Assembly: GCA_019022495.1 (NCBI GenBank)
Contig: JAFEKR010000032.1
Coordinates: 558,001 to 622,000 of the forward strand
Length of the DNA: 64,000 bases
Source of the DNA: Epichloe hybrida
Taxonomy: Eukaryota; Ascomycota; Sordariomycetes; Hypocreales; Clavicipitaceae
Direction of reading: 5' to 3'
Every line of letters starts with the position of its first letter. Positions within the stretch are counted from its first letter, which is position 1. This document shows, piece after piece, positions 11,522-24,255 of the stretch. Made by a program: the position numbers and the translations under genes. Below the pieces are notes generated by a model. The model made no database searches, was not told the DNA's origin, and was given only the letters and a program-made list of their open reading frames with translations.

Positions 11522-14500
11522 GAAATTACAACCTTTCTAACGGTGCTCTTAAACCGTACAAGAAGCCTAGCCTTCATAAGACTAGTTATAAGAGCTCTAG
11601 TGATAGCAGCTCTGATTCTAGCTCTAGTGAATCGGATGATGAAAATCAAGAAATTAAAACCTTGAATGGTTTTAATTATTACAGCAAAGACATGAAAAAG
11701 GCCCTATTATATGATACAGGTTCGACTGTACATATTGTTAATTCTAGGGAGGTCTTTAGGGATTATACCCCCTATAAAAAGGGGGAATCCGACCCTATTA
11801 TAACTGGTGGTGGCCCTATTTACGCTAAGGGTCACGGTAGTGCTGTTTTTGAGGTCCTATATCAGAAAAATCCAGCTAAATATAGGACCTTAGTGCTTAA
11901 AGATGCGCTATATTTTCCTTAGCTTAATGTTAATATAGTTAGTGGACTTATGCACTATATATCTGGTGGTTGCCTTATAAAAAACCTACTTTATCTTAAA
12001 GATAGGTCTCTTATTGCAACCTTAGATATAGAAAAACATGGTTTTTTCTTCCACGTTAAAAACCAATCTACGCCTAAGTTATCTAAAGGGCCCTGTAATA
12101 ATTCGCATTATATCCGACCTTTTACCTACGCCGCTTTTAAGGGTCATAGCAATCCGATTAGCTACCCTATAGAGGTTCAAATTCCCTCTAAAAAGCCGGA
12201 TTGGGCTTCTGATTTAGACGAAATCGACGAAAATGATGATGATATTGAAGAAATCGTACGGGATGATTTAGGGGAATTAGTCCCTTTCTTCTTCGCCTAT
12301 AGCCCCAGGTTGGGTCCCTTATAAATCTAAGGAAATAGATTTAGGGGTGTTAGAGGGCCCTAGTGGAGGAAAAGGGTCCCTAATACCTCTCCAAGAGGCC
12401 TGTGGTTCTCAAGGGGCCCAGCAGGGGACTAGTGAAGAGGGCCCTAGTCTAGATCCTAATTCAGACCCTAAGGATCTTCAATATCAACGGTTGTTAGAAC
12501 TAGCTGGCCTATGGCATGTACGATTAGGGCACCTAGGTCTTCCTTTGCTAAAGAAAACTAGCCTTATAACTAAAGGAATCCCTGATTTTTCTAAAATTAA
12601 GGATAAGGATTTTAGATGTATTGCTTGTGATCAATCTAAGGCAGTTAGAAGACCTAGGAAATTAGCTATCCCTGACCCCCCAAGAGCTCTAGATCGAATA
12701 GAGGGGGATACGCTAAAAATCAGTCCTACGCCGTACAATAAACAGTCAATTTGCTTATTTTTAGTTAATCGAAAGACTAGATATAAGTGGGTTATCTTAT
12801 TACCTAATAAGGAAGGCACAACTGTTTATAAGGCTATCAAAGGCTTCTTTAGAGGGCTTAAAAATCAACTAGGTTAATATCCTAGGCACCTTCACTTCGA
12901 TGGGGGCCAGGAAATCGATTCTAGTTGTCAAGCTTGGTTAAATTCTAAAGGGATCAAATTTACAACTTCTAGTCCCTATATCCATGAGCAAAATAGATTA
13001 GCAGAACGTTCAATTCGTACTATTCTAGATCGATTAAGGGCTACTATCTAGTGGGCAAAATTACCGTTATTTTTATGGTGTTTTGTATTACCTGCAGTTG
13101 TTAACCTAGTTAATATAACTGCTAATACCACTAAGGATGAAAGCCCTGAACAGCTGCTATCTAGGGAGCTAAATCAGCCTTATACAACTGATATTAGCAG
13201 TATTAGAGCTATAGGATCTCACTGTGAGATTCTAATCCCCCTGGAAAAACGACCTAAAGCCCAGAAGTTAGCAGCTAGGACTATCCCTGGAAGACTTTTA
13301 GCTACACTAGGTTCCAACACCTACCTAGTGTACATCCCCTCTAAAAGGCTAGTTACAAAGACTAGCTTTATTAAGATTATAGAACCTATAGGCCCTGTTT
13401 CTAAAGGCTTACCTAGGATTTCTATAGGGGATAACCCTTTAGAGGGGGAAAATGATCTAGAAAATGAAAATCAACAATATCTAGACCAAGGTTCAAAGGA
13501 TTATCCTATAGACAACATAGGTATCCCTATAGGTCAAGAAAAGACACCTATAGGCCCCAAAGAACCCCCTAAAGGCTTAATTCCAGCGGATCCCATACAG
13601 GCGCAGCCTATAACTCAACCAGGAAATCAGATTTCGACTTCGGACCTCGATTTTAACAAAATTATTGATTTCGACCCTAATATCGACCCTATGGATGTTG
13701 ATATTAGTTCCCCTTCTTCTCTAGATTTCATAAAAGAAATCTGCTTTAAGGTACGGGAGAAGCTAAAGGAAAAGAATCCTATTAGCCCCGAGCCTAAGAC
13801 CTGGAAGCAGGCTATATCTAGCCCTGAAAGGGATAAATGGATAGAAGCCACGTACAAGGAATACGAACAGCTTCTATGGTACTCTAGGGCCCTGAATAGG
13901 CTTGATAAGCTTATAAAGGGCTCGACTAAGATTTATGCAAATCGAAGGCCTAGATTACCTAGAGACCTTTGCTGCCACAAGCATTCCCCCTAGCTGGAGG
14001 ATTTTACTAGCCCTAGCGGCTTGGAATAACTGGGAAATCGAACAAATCGATTTTATAGGAGCTTTTCTTAATAGTAAGCTACAACAACAGATTTATATGG
14101 TTATCCCAGAAGGGTTTATTGAATTCCTTGAGGCAAATCCTAAATTAGCTAAATTAGCTAGAAGTTTTGGCTGGAAACCTTCTAAAGATCAAGTAATTTT
14201 ATTACAAAAGTACTAAAGAATAGGCTTGCTTAAGGCTTGGCAATAAAGAAAAATATCCTTTAAAATATAAATCTAGGATTTAACCCTTTTTATCTGATCG
14301 CTAAGGCCTTTACCTAGACCAAAGCACCTAGCTTGTAGCAATAACTGGGAAATCGAACAAATCGATTTTATAGGAGCTTTTCTTAATAGTAAGCTACAAC
14401 AACAGATTTATATGGTTATCCCAGAAGGGTTTATTGAATTCCTTGAGGCAAATCCTAAATTAGCTAAATTAGCTAGAAGTTTTGGCTGGAAACCTTCTAA

Positions 14501-15631
14501 AGATCAAGTAATTTTATTACAGAAGTCTTTATACGGACTAAAACAAAGCTTAAGGGAATGGCAACAAGCGCTAATATTAGTGCTTAAATCCCTAGGATTT
14601 AACCCTTTAATATCTGATCCAGCTATCTTCTTCAATCCTTCAACCAAAACCTTTGTCATTACGTACGTTAATGACTGTCTTCTAATTGGACCGGATTTAT
14701 CTTATATCCAAAGGCTTAAAAAGGAACTTCATAAAGTCTATCCAATAGAAGATAGGGGGCCTGCTGAATTCTTCTTAGGGGTTCAAATCGTACGAGATAG
14801 GCCTAATAGAATACTGAAAATTCATTAATCTCAGTATATATTAGAAGCCTTAAAACGATTTAATATGCTAGATAGTAAGCCTATTAGCATACCTCTTCAG
14901 CCAGGCGTTTTAGCTACGCAGACAACTAAGCTTTTAATAGCTAGCGAAATCAAGCTTTATCAGTGCATTATAGGGACTATAATGTACCTAATGTTGCTTA
15001 CAAGGCCTGATACAGCTTTTACGCTACAGTGGTTATCTACTGCACTAGCTAGCCCTTATATAGAACACCTAAAAGCAGCTAAAAATCTGCTAAGGTATCT
15101 ATTAGGGACTAGATTCCTTGCTATTATCTATAGGGGAGACCCTAAAGGTTTAGTTAGCAAAAGCCTAATAGGTTATTACGATAGTGATTTTACAGGGGAT
15201 AAAAAGACCTCAAAATCAACCTATGCTTATCTATTCAAGCTAGCTAGCGGACCTATTAGCTGGAAATCAAAGAAAGCTAGTACAATAGCTCTATCAACAC
15301 TAGAAGCTGAAGCTGATGCTATCTGCGAGACCTTCCGGGAGCTTCAGTGGCTTCAGGGCTTATTTAAGGAGCTAAAAACCCCTATTTCTCCCCTATCCAG
15401 ATATATTGCGATAATCAAGGCGCTATAACTACTGCTTATAACCCTGCTTTACATAGTCGTACAAAGCATACATTGCTAAAGTTCAACTATATTAGGCAAC
15501 AGGTTTTAGAGGGTTTAGCTAAGATCGAATATCTAGATACGAAGTCAATGCCTGCAGATGGTCTTACGAAACCTCTTTCTAGACCTCTTCATCAGGCTTT
15601 TATTAAGCTTTTAGGGCTTAATAATTATTAA
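11515..15631 (+). pseudogene. Element A pol remnant (protease, integrase, RT, RNase H)
   Basis: Protease is marked by LLYDTGSTVHIVN near 11700. Integrase has its zinc region at about 12510-12640 (WHVRLGHL then CIACDQSK) and a DDE core spread over about 12690-13020 (GDT, FDGGQE, AERSIR). The RT starts near 13780 (SPERDKWIEA) but lacks the expected segment before 13935, where IEGLDYLETFAA resumes. Its active site reads YVND near 14665 instead of YVDD. RNase H follows (YYDSDFTGDKKTSKS near 15175; ALSTLEAEADAI near 15290) and continues in another frame to a stop at 15629-15631. Frames shift near 11515, 12320, 13930 and 15400. Confidence 0.88.
14025..14527 (+). repeat. 315-bp tandem duplication within the element A RT
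   Basis: Sequence starting AATAACTGGG at 14025 is repeated almost exactly from 14340, an offset of 315 bp (105 codons). The first copy is well conserved to about 14212, then diverges strongly but still resembles the sequence following the second copy. It ends in a stop and breaks the polymerase. Confidence 0.8.
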
Positions 15632-15837
15632 ACTAACAACTAATTCCCTTCAACAGGGAACCAAAAAACAACGTCAAAAAGGGAGCTATATTTAACAATA
15701 GCTAGGATTTCAAAAGGGGGTCTTTTATTTTTCCTGTTTTTCCCTTTTATCTGTTATTATCAAAAGTTGTTGTTTTTACCCTATAGTCTCTTTGTACACT
15801 TCTAATTGCTTTAAATGTAATTCTTTTGTAGAGGGGG

Positions 15838-16913
15838 TGTTAAAAATAAGACTTATTTTTAGCCCTTTTCTAGTTAAAGAACCTTCTTATTACTAGCTTG
15901 CTTTGCAAGTCTGACAGCTGCACTGCAGCTGTCAACGGTCGCGAGGGCAGCTGTTAATGGCTGCGTCGCAGCTGTTAATAGCTGCGACCAACCGTGTGGA
16001 TGACTAATTAGTTAATTGCGTTGTGGCTGCAAGTGTGGCTACAACTACGCCACTAGTAATTAGGTAAGCTAGGGTGACGTAAGCTAGGGTGACGTAAGCA
16101 GGTTACCCTACACATAACTTACCCTATAGCTATCTTTGACAACGATTTTCTCTTTATCTAGAGGTCGTACAAAAGTTTCACATATAGCAAATTAAAGCTT
16201 AAAGATAGGGCTTTCTCTTTATGCAAGGTTATTTTTTGGACCAAAAGTTAGTGCATACGGGTTGCTAGCTAGTATAGTGGTGAGTCGATTTTTTGGTTTT
16301 TGCATACAAATGAATTTTGCAGAAAATCAAAAGTAGCCTGTAAGACCCTGTTGGCGGCCCGGATCCACCAATACGGTTGGTAGGTCTATAAGAGGAAGAA
16401 GATCTTTTTAACTAGCTAGATAGCTAGTCCTCTCAACCAATAACAGCCGCATTACCCGTACAACGTATCTAAAATCAATTCTATTACTCTATAAGATATT
16501 ATAAAAGTAATCTAAATTAAATTCTATTAGTTAATAACTACCATAACCTTCCGTTACGTTGCGTTAATTGATTTAACGTTGTAGCCCTATTAGTCCCCAA
16601 CCGTAGAGCTTACACCTGTACAGCTATTGCTAGCTAGCAACTAGCTCCCTACATTTTAATAGGTTATAAGCCTAGTGGCGTAGTAGTTATAGCTTACTAT
16701 AGCGTACACACCTACTATAGTAAAGCACTGCTCTGCGAGGTAAGGTTATAGGTTTAAACCCTGCCGAAAAAACAACTAAAGAAATTTAATTACTAGTATA
16801 AGCCTAACCTCTAATAGGGCACCTAGATATACAATTCCAGGGGGAGTGTTAAAAATATATAAGGCTTTGTAATCCTAGGTTCAGTCGGATCGGTCCACTC
16901 TTTTGATTTCAAC
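15838..16913 (+). repeat. 3' LTR of element A
   Basis: This 1,076-bp copy runs from TGTTAAAAATAAGAC to ATTTCAACA, without the terminal 30-bp doubling of the 5' copy. Differences from the 5' LTR are mostly C/T and G/A transitions in both directions. The tRNA-like block, for instance, reads GCCTAGTGGCGTAGTAG here and GCCCGGTGGCGCAGTGG there. Confidence 0.92.
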
Positions 16914-17110
16914 ATATACTTTCTTTTTAAAAAGAATTATAAATATCTAAGCAAACAAGCTATAAATAAGTTATATTATTTAGTAATACTTACTTTTAAA
17001 CTTACTTTAGAAAATACCTCTTTTTTAAAAGAAAATTATATATAACTAGGTAAATAAGCTATAAAAAAGTTAATTATATTATAAATAAACCTTATTTTTA
17101 TACTTAATTT
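16914..17110. repeat. 101-bp tandem array, right part (with TSD TATAC)
   Basis: It begins with TATAC, the duplicated target. Marker words follow at 16953 and 17052. Removing element A and one TSD places 16953 exactly 101 bp after 8957. The units here carry more C-to-T changes than those on the left. Confidence 0.7.
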
Positions 17111-17243
17111 TTATTTATACCTTAAATACACTATATTATTATTATATAGCTTTAAATTCTTATAAACGTAAATAACTTACTAGCTTTTTAATTACCTTTA
17201 CTAAAAAGAAATAAACTTTTATTCTTTAAAAGTATAATATTTA

Positions 17244-17500
17244 TGTTGGTTGCACCAAGGTCCTGCGCAGGTAATAAATCCCGTATAAATTGAAGTCAAT
17301 GATAGTTAGTTAGCTAGCTAGGAAAGAGAGAGAAGAGAGGGAAAGTCTAGATACTAGAAAAGTAGGCGAAATCCGTATATAAGGCAAAAGAGGGGGTGGC
17401 GAATTAATATAGCTAATTATATTACGTGCATTGCGCCGGACCTACAATTGGTCTAGTCTTTGGCTACGATTAAACTAATGAAAATCCAAAGGAATTAACA
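17244..17500 (-). repeat. LTR of element B (left copy, 3' LTR on the coding strand)
   Basis: 257 bp, TGTTGGTTGCACC to GGAATTAACA. It keeps several cytosines that are thymine in the right copy, such as TCCTGCGCAGG here against TCTTACGTAAG. Confidence 0.92.
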
Positions 17501-20500
17501 CTAGTAGTCTCTCTTTTCCTTCGTGGCTAAAGAGCTTAAAAACGCAATAAAAATTAAATTAAAGGAAAGTGTACACTAGTGGATCCCTTAATAGGAATCC
17601 GCTACTCTGATTAGCTGTTGTGGCATTAGTTAATTAAATTAATCCGTTATTCCTTGCCTAAGCTCCTGTCTCCTAATATTATAAGTCTCTTTACCTATCC
17701 TTTAATATAAATCATTAATTCATTTGAATTAATTAAAGAGAAAAGTAATGAATTTAGTAATGCTTTTATTATTGTATTCGCTAGATTATTATTGCTATTA
17801 ATCTATCTAACTTCGTAGATCTTATGCCTTTTGTATAATTAACAAAGGGCTATAATATTAATTATTAGTCTCTTCTCCTTTGTAGTTCCTAGCTTTATAA
17901 GATATTTATATAATAAAAAAGAATTAGTATAGAGAATCATAGGAATTCAAGGCATCTTTAATTAATCCGTAATCTAATATAGAGTTATAGAAATCGCATA
18001 GGCAATATCTACGCCTTAAACTATACTATATAACTTAGAGGTAAGTGCGCTATAAGTAACTCTCTTACTCTTTATTAAGCTATATGTAATAATATTACCT
18101 TTTATAATAAAGGTATTATTATCTTGTATTATCTCATTACTAATCACAATCACGTATCCGATCTGTGAGCTCAAATCCTTGTTATTAGTAAGCGATCTAT
18201 TTATAAACATAAAGAGCTTTACCTCCTTAAGAACTAAAGGAATATATTATAGTCTATATTATTAATTCTTAATTTACTACTTAAGGTATTTATTAAGGCA
18301 TATAATATCTTTCCTAGAGGGTTCTTAGTGTTAAGCTATAATTAATAGGTTATAGGAAGCTTCTAGTTAACACATAGTTGCAATGTAGCTTCCTTAGGCT
18401 TGTTATTTTATGTAATCTTGCTTTACTATTAGGGATTAAGGATTAACTTCCTTAATCTTTTAACTCTAGCTTTTCTAGGTTAATATTAGCAAGTTGTTAG
18501 TGTTCTAGGTTAAGATATAACTATTAAAGATAAGGGGATTCTTAGTAGTTAATTATTGCTTTTCTTTAGCTATAAAATTAGCTTTCTAAAGCTCTTTCTC
18601 TTCTTTTTAGAAGAAGTTATTATTACTTAGTCCTAATGTATTATTAGTTTGCATTCTAACGATGCCAAAGAGGTTCTTATTATTTAGGGCTATAATTAAT
18701 AAGTAAGGGTTGTAAGTTAAGGTTATTATATTAAGGTTATCCCTATGGTAATAGAAGTACGTTGCTTACTAGTAGGTTCTAGCCTTTATAATCCTATAAA
18801 GAGGTTTAATTAATTTAATTACAGTTCCTTCCAGAAAGAGGTGTGTAATTTGCTTTAGAATCCTTATAATAATTAGCCTTATTAGCATTATATGCGATTA
18901 AGTGTAGGCTTACGTAATATCGCGAATCTAAAGGTAAATGCCTTTTCTTCTTAATAACGAAGCGATAGCTACGATTAGGCGTTAGCTTGCTTGTTGTATT
19001 GTTAGCGATTACGTTAGGATAAATTCCTTTCCTTTGTTATTATAGCCTTATATAATAAGACAAGATTTCTTATATAGCAAGTCCGTTCCTTTACCTTTAA
19101 TTTCTCTAACTATACAAGAATTAAAGATTCTATGACCTCTGTGCTTTGCTAGGTTAAACTTAACAAATTTAAACATATCACAAGCTTGCAAAGCGTTAAT
19201 CTTAGCTTAATTAGATTACTTAAAGGGTTTTCCTAGGGTTATAATCCTTCCTTCTTAGCAAAGCTAAAGAGTAAGGTTTTAATTAGCCTCTTCCTTCGCT
19301 ATAAGAAATGCTATGCTTAGTATCCCTCTAGTTATAACCTCTTAAATAAAGGCCTTCTCTTAATCTTTATTTATAAGTACGTAGAGCTAAACTAGGCTAA
19401 CATCTTTCTTAGGGCTATAAGGTCTTCTTTTCCTTACTTTTATTCCTTTAGGGCATAGTAATAAGTCTTTAACTTAATAGCTTCCCCTTAGGGCCTTTTA
19501 GGCTTTATAAGCCTCTTTATTAGACTCTCCTACACTTATAAATTATACTATAAGGGCCTTTCTTAGTCTCCCTTGCTTTCTCTTAGCTAGTGCCTGTAGC
19601 TCTTTGCCTTTTTTTATTAGAGAATCTCTTTTATTAGTAGTAGTTAGTTATATAGCTTCTCCTTCCTTTACGTTGCTTAGCTATTACTCTAGCGGATTAT
19701 AGGGCTTTATCTCTTACTACTCTAGCCCCTTTATAGTATATAAGTCTTTATAATAAGGCTTTACTACTATAAAGCAAAACTTTACTAGGCTATAGGGTAT
19801 GTTAACTATATAGGTCTCTCTATTAGTGGTAAGTAGCTTATAAGGGCTATGCTAGCTACCCTTCTCTCTCTATACGTATATATTAGCTTGTAAAGGTAGC
19901 TAATGTATAGGCATTATATTAGGGCTATTCTAGGCTTTAAGGGCATTACGGACCTACTATAAAGCTAGATAGTAGCGGACTTTATTAGTAGCTTTATAAA
20001 TTACTTTAGTATATTAAATAATAGAGATACTTAGTAGTAACTTATCTGTTATTTGCGGGTAGCCTCTAAAGACTAGTAAGGTTAGGATAATACTATTTAG
20101 GCCTATAAAGTTATTAATTACTTTAATAGCTATTTAAAGGCATTGCTCTAGTGTGAGTTCCGTTCTAATTAAGTCTATGATAATATTATAAGCTTAGCGT
20201 AGAGGTCCGTGGTATCTCTTAACCTTTCCAATGCTATTGTAGGCTTTGATTAGCATCTTACTAGTTTTAATTAATATTAATTAAGCATAATGCCTGAATT
20301 TAGCGGAAGCGAAGTTATTACTAGCATTGTGGATAATCTAATCTAGAGGTCTAAGATAAGTATTAATCTAATATTCGCGGATTGCATCCTAGATGTCTCG
20401 AGCCTTTTGCTTCTTTAGATTAAGGAATTAGGCTACTTAGAACAAGGTTACTAAATTAATAATGTAAAGCACTAGTTAGCTATTGATTTGCATAATATTA

Positions 20501-20686
20501 ACGATGATCTTATAGTTGAATTCGTAGTTATCTTTAATTATAAACTTGAATTAACTAGGGGCCTTTCTATGTATCTAGTAATAGTAGCAAACTTTAGTTA
20601 ATTCCTTAATTACCTAGCGTTTAACTTCGTGACTAGCTTAGTGGAGGATCTTTATGAGTCATTAAACGGAAGGGTGACTAAGTTAA

Positions 20687-21089
20687 GAGTTCTGCTAATC
20701 GGAGCTATACGGAAAAACCGCAATGATCCGTACCTATAATTGTGATGCGCCCACATCCCACATCCCACCCCTTCGCACCCAATTTATATGGGGCGCCATG
20801 GCAAAAAAAATATTACCTAATATCGCAAGGCTACGCAAGGTAGTCCGCCCACCCGCTTAGCTAGGCAAATTTCTTCCTCCTTTAACATTAGAAATCGCGT
20901 TTTTAAGCGAATTAGCTGTAGTTATAATTGAATTAATAAATATAACGGACTTCATTATATGTACGGCAGTAATGTGCCATAACTATAGGTGTGATTTACG
21001 TGTGGGTGTGTGGCAAGTAACCTTTCCATCCGAAAACGGCTAGTCACAGCTGTGACGGTTTTTCCGTACAGCTCCGATTAGCAGAACTC
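20687..21089. mobile_element. 403-bp TIR element with 9-bp TSD (Mutator-like MITE)
   Basis: Near-perfect terminal inverted repeats of about 34 bp start GAGTTCTGCTAATCGG and end CCGATTAGCAGAACTC, with one mismatch. CTAAGTTAA flanks both sides (20678-20686 and 21090-21098). The uninterrupted sequence at about 4361-4380 in copy B' has a single such site, so it serves as an empty site. A 9-bp duplication with long TIRs is the Mutator/MULE signature. There is no coding capacity. The interior is GC-richer and nearly free of RIP, so it inserted into B late. Confidence 0.85.
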
Positions 21090-23993
21090 CTAAGTTAACA
21101 ATGTAATTAACAGATATCTCCTTCTAAAAGGTGGAAGGCAACTGTTTCTCTTGCTTCTAGTAACCACTAAGGATGGCCCTATTATTATATAATAGGTATA
21201 GTCTTGTTGCCTTAGATAAGTACGTTAGCAAGGTTATTAATCTTAACTTACATTTTATCTATATTAGTAATCAAGAAGAGGAAGGGGGTAGCCGTATTAA
21301 GGACGTAGAATTCAAGCTCTCTAAGTTCTATAAGCATATAAAGGATTCCTCTTATAACTACTAATCTAGCGCTAAATGTAATAATTTAGGGTTCGTAAGG
21401 GGTTACCTTTAATAAAGGTATTAATCTTAACAAAGCCTTTACTTATGCCTCTCCTATAGTTAACTTTCCTATAGCGCTAGTGTTAGGTATAATCCCTTTA
21501 AAGACCTCTTTAAAATAGCGTTCTTTAGAGATATAGCAAATTGAGCCTTTATTGCACTCTTATGGCTTATAGAGCTCTTGTTTAAGGAATGCGTGTTAAA
21601 AAGCTTAATTATATAAGGTTACTAGGATATTAACGTTAGTAGTGTTATAGTTAGTCTATAGTCCTAAACAGAAAAATTATATAATACTTAGATATACTAT
21701 TAATAGTAGCTCCTTAACATTATTATTATTGTCTTTAGCTTCTATATAAGCTATAAGATATGCTTCCTAATTCTCACCTAAGCCTTTATTAGGCTTATTA
21801 TTATTCTACCCTTTATAGGAGGTAAGGAATACCTAGAATCTTTTCTCTAAAGGGGGTGTATAATATGTTTTACTAGCCTACTAGTAGTCTTTCTTCTTTT
21901 AATATTCTTTAGCAAAGTGATTAGAAGACTAGTAGCTACTCTTACTATATATAAAGTAGCGCTTAGTGCTTAGCCTAGGGCTTTGCTTATAATAGCTTCC
22001 TTTACTATAGGATTATTATTTATACTAATAATTAGTAAACATAGCCTCTAGATAGTCTCCTTATTAGTACTAAAGGTATTAGGAGGACTTCTTATTTAAT
22101 TCCGTAATAGTAATTACCTTGTGAAGGTCTCTAGTAAGACTTTTAAAGCCTATAGAGTATATGTATTCTACTATCTGATATTTAGGCACACTAGCTATAG
22201 TATTTAAGGCTTGCTTATAGAGTTTAGTATTTACTATCTTAGTAAGGTATAGGCCTTTATGAATTTTCTTAAGGGTTAATAACATAATCTTAAGGCACTT
22301 AAGCTTGCTTTTATTAGGGTTCTTCTTAATTATACTCTTTAGTATTATACTACTTTACTTATAGTAATAGAATTACTAGTTACTTTCTGTCTTAAAGCGC
22401 TAATAAATATAAGTAATTATCTCTTTATAGGAATAGTTATTCTTAAAGAGGTAATTAAGGTAGTATTACTTAGTATTACTTATTAATATAATAAGGAAAG
22501 CCTTCTAATAATATATTTAAGGAAGGTTAATTTTATTACACTTATTTTTAAAGAGCGTGATCTTTAGCGTTAAGAAGTTATATAGCTTTTCACTATAGTA
22601 GTTACTATCCTTATATATCTTCATAAGCTCCGAGATTTTCTTTATAATTTAATCTTTAGAGGGGAATTACTATAAAGGCATAATTTATTGTGAATGACAG
22701 TCCACTAGTTATTCTTAATAATAATTATCTAGGTAAAGCTATTAGTATAATAGGGATTATTATAGGGGTTTGTGTGAGGGTTTAAGCAATCTCTAAGGTT
22801 AAGGAAGGTTAATTTCTAGGGTAAGTTATTAGGGCTATTAATGTTAAGGCTCTAGGGGTTTAGAAAATTATAGTCTTTCTTGTAATCTTTCCTATAACTA
22901 AAGGGGTATTAAGGTTTAATAAAGCACTTCCTTAAGCAATACTAGGATTAAATATCCTAGGCCTTGCCTAACGAGGACGCTATAATCTCGTAGAGAATTA
23001 CGTAATTCTCTAATAATATCCTTAGATGCCCTTTTAAAGGTGTCTTTAAACTAGCCTTTAAAGTCTTCTTAGAATGATTCCTATAGGTTATTATCTCTCT
23101 ATCCTTAATGCTTACTAAGGTTAATAAATCTTATAATTTAGTTATTAAGCTTAAGCTATGTAGTAGTGTCTGGATTTAGCTTAATAGATTCTTTCTAGTT
23201 ATGTAAGAAGTCGTAAGTAAGCTATTAAAGGCATAGGGGTAATTCATGCCTTTAAGGTCTCTCGGGGGTGATAATTAAAGCCTTGCTATTACTAGTAGCC
23301 CTTTCTCTTATAGAAGGTCTAGATTTCTTTGCTATTTTTAACTATTAAAGAAAAAAGTAGTAATAGGAGTAAATTAATAAGGATAAAGAAAGTAATAGAA
23401 GTGCTAAAAGTAGGCAAAAGTAACTAGAAAAATAACAATAAAATAATAGGAATTACCCTTCCTGTTTTTTATAAAAAGAAGGGAAGGAGGTAATCTCTTT
23501 TTCTTACTAATAAGTACAGGGCGAATAGCACTAATAATAAAGGGGGCAAAAAACAAGCTATAAATGCTTATACAAACAAATTAAAGGTCTGTTAGATAAA
23601 GGGAATATTTATAGAGAAGTTATAGATGTGTTAGCTAGCTTAGCTAAGGTTATTTAACGTTAGGTTTGAAATAAATGCCTTGTAGTAATAGATTTAGTTA
23701 TTTAGTTAGTTTTCTTATGATAGACAATAGAATTAACAATTAATAACAATATCCTAGATAAATATAATAAAGTTATATCCCTAAGCCTAAGGGTTAATAA
23801 ATTAATTCCTTAGAAGCCTAACAAGCCTATAACTAGGATTCTAGTCTCTTCCTTTAGTATACTTATGTAGTTATACCTCTTTACTATAATAACTATTACG
23901 GTATAATAAGGGGTAGTAGCAGTGGCATTTATAGAAATATCTCTTCTTATAATACCTAGCTTATCTATAGTTATAAAGTTAACTACTAATTAG

Positions 23994-24250
23994 TGTTAGT
24001 TACACTAAGGTCTTACGTAAGTAATAAATCCTATATAAATTAAAGTTAATAATAGTTAGTTAGCTAGCTAGGAAAGAGAGAGAAGAGAGGGAAAGTCTAG
24101 ATGCTAGAAAAGTAGGCGAAATCTATATATAGGGCAAAAGAGGGGGTAGCAAATTAATGCAGCTAATCATATTGCGTGCATTGCGCTAGACCTACAATTG
24201 GTCTAGTCTTTGGCTACGATTGAACCGATGAAGATCCGAAGGAATTAACA
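23994..24250 (-). repeat. LTR of element B (right copy, 5' LTR on the coding strand)
   Basis: 257 bp, TGTTAGTTACACT to GGAATTAACA, the same length as the left LTR. Most differences from it are C-to-T and G-to-A changes, the pattern expected of RIP. Adjacent to it at about 23970-23993 is the putative primer site on the minus strand. Confidence 0.92.
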
Positions 24251-24255
24251 ATTTA

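Larger units (their letters stand above)
9024..16913 (+). mobile_element. Complete Copia-type LTR retrotransposon A (RIP-mutated, inactive)
   Basis: LTRs of about 1.08 kb flank an interior with Ty1/Copia order: gag, protease, integrase, reverse transcriptase, RNase H. The termini are TG...CA, with TATAC duplications outside. A primer site complementary to the initiator tRNA anticodon arm follows the 5' LTR, and a G-rich purine tract (about 15831-15837) precedes the 3' LTR. The reading frame changes several times (gag one frame, protease another, integrase back, RT a third) and has stop codons typical of CAA/CAG to TAA/TAG changes. Further damage is a deletion at the RT start, a 315-bp duplication in RT and loss of a catalytic aspartate. 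It is the least mutated retroelement in the window and inserted into the 101-bp array. Confidence 0.93.
17244..24250 (-). mobile_element. Complete Copia LTR retrotransposon B (RIP-inactivated)
   Basis: Two 257-bp LTRs are bounded by TG...CA and by ATTTA duplications (17239-17243 and 24251-24255). The coding strand is minus: the purine tract lies beside the left LTR and a presumed primer site (CTAATTAGTAGTTA, minus strand) beside the right one. Interior pieces are a gag-like stretch (about 22080-22290), integrase zinc region and core (about 20400-20660) and RNase H (about 18016-18240, with NNKDLSSQIGYVIV). All frames are broken. A 403-bp TIR element interrupts it at 20687. Elements C and D share the primer-site motif and belong to the same lineage. 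Confidence 0.9.
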
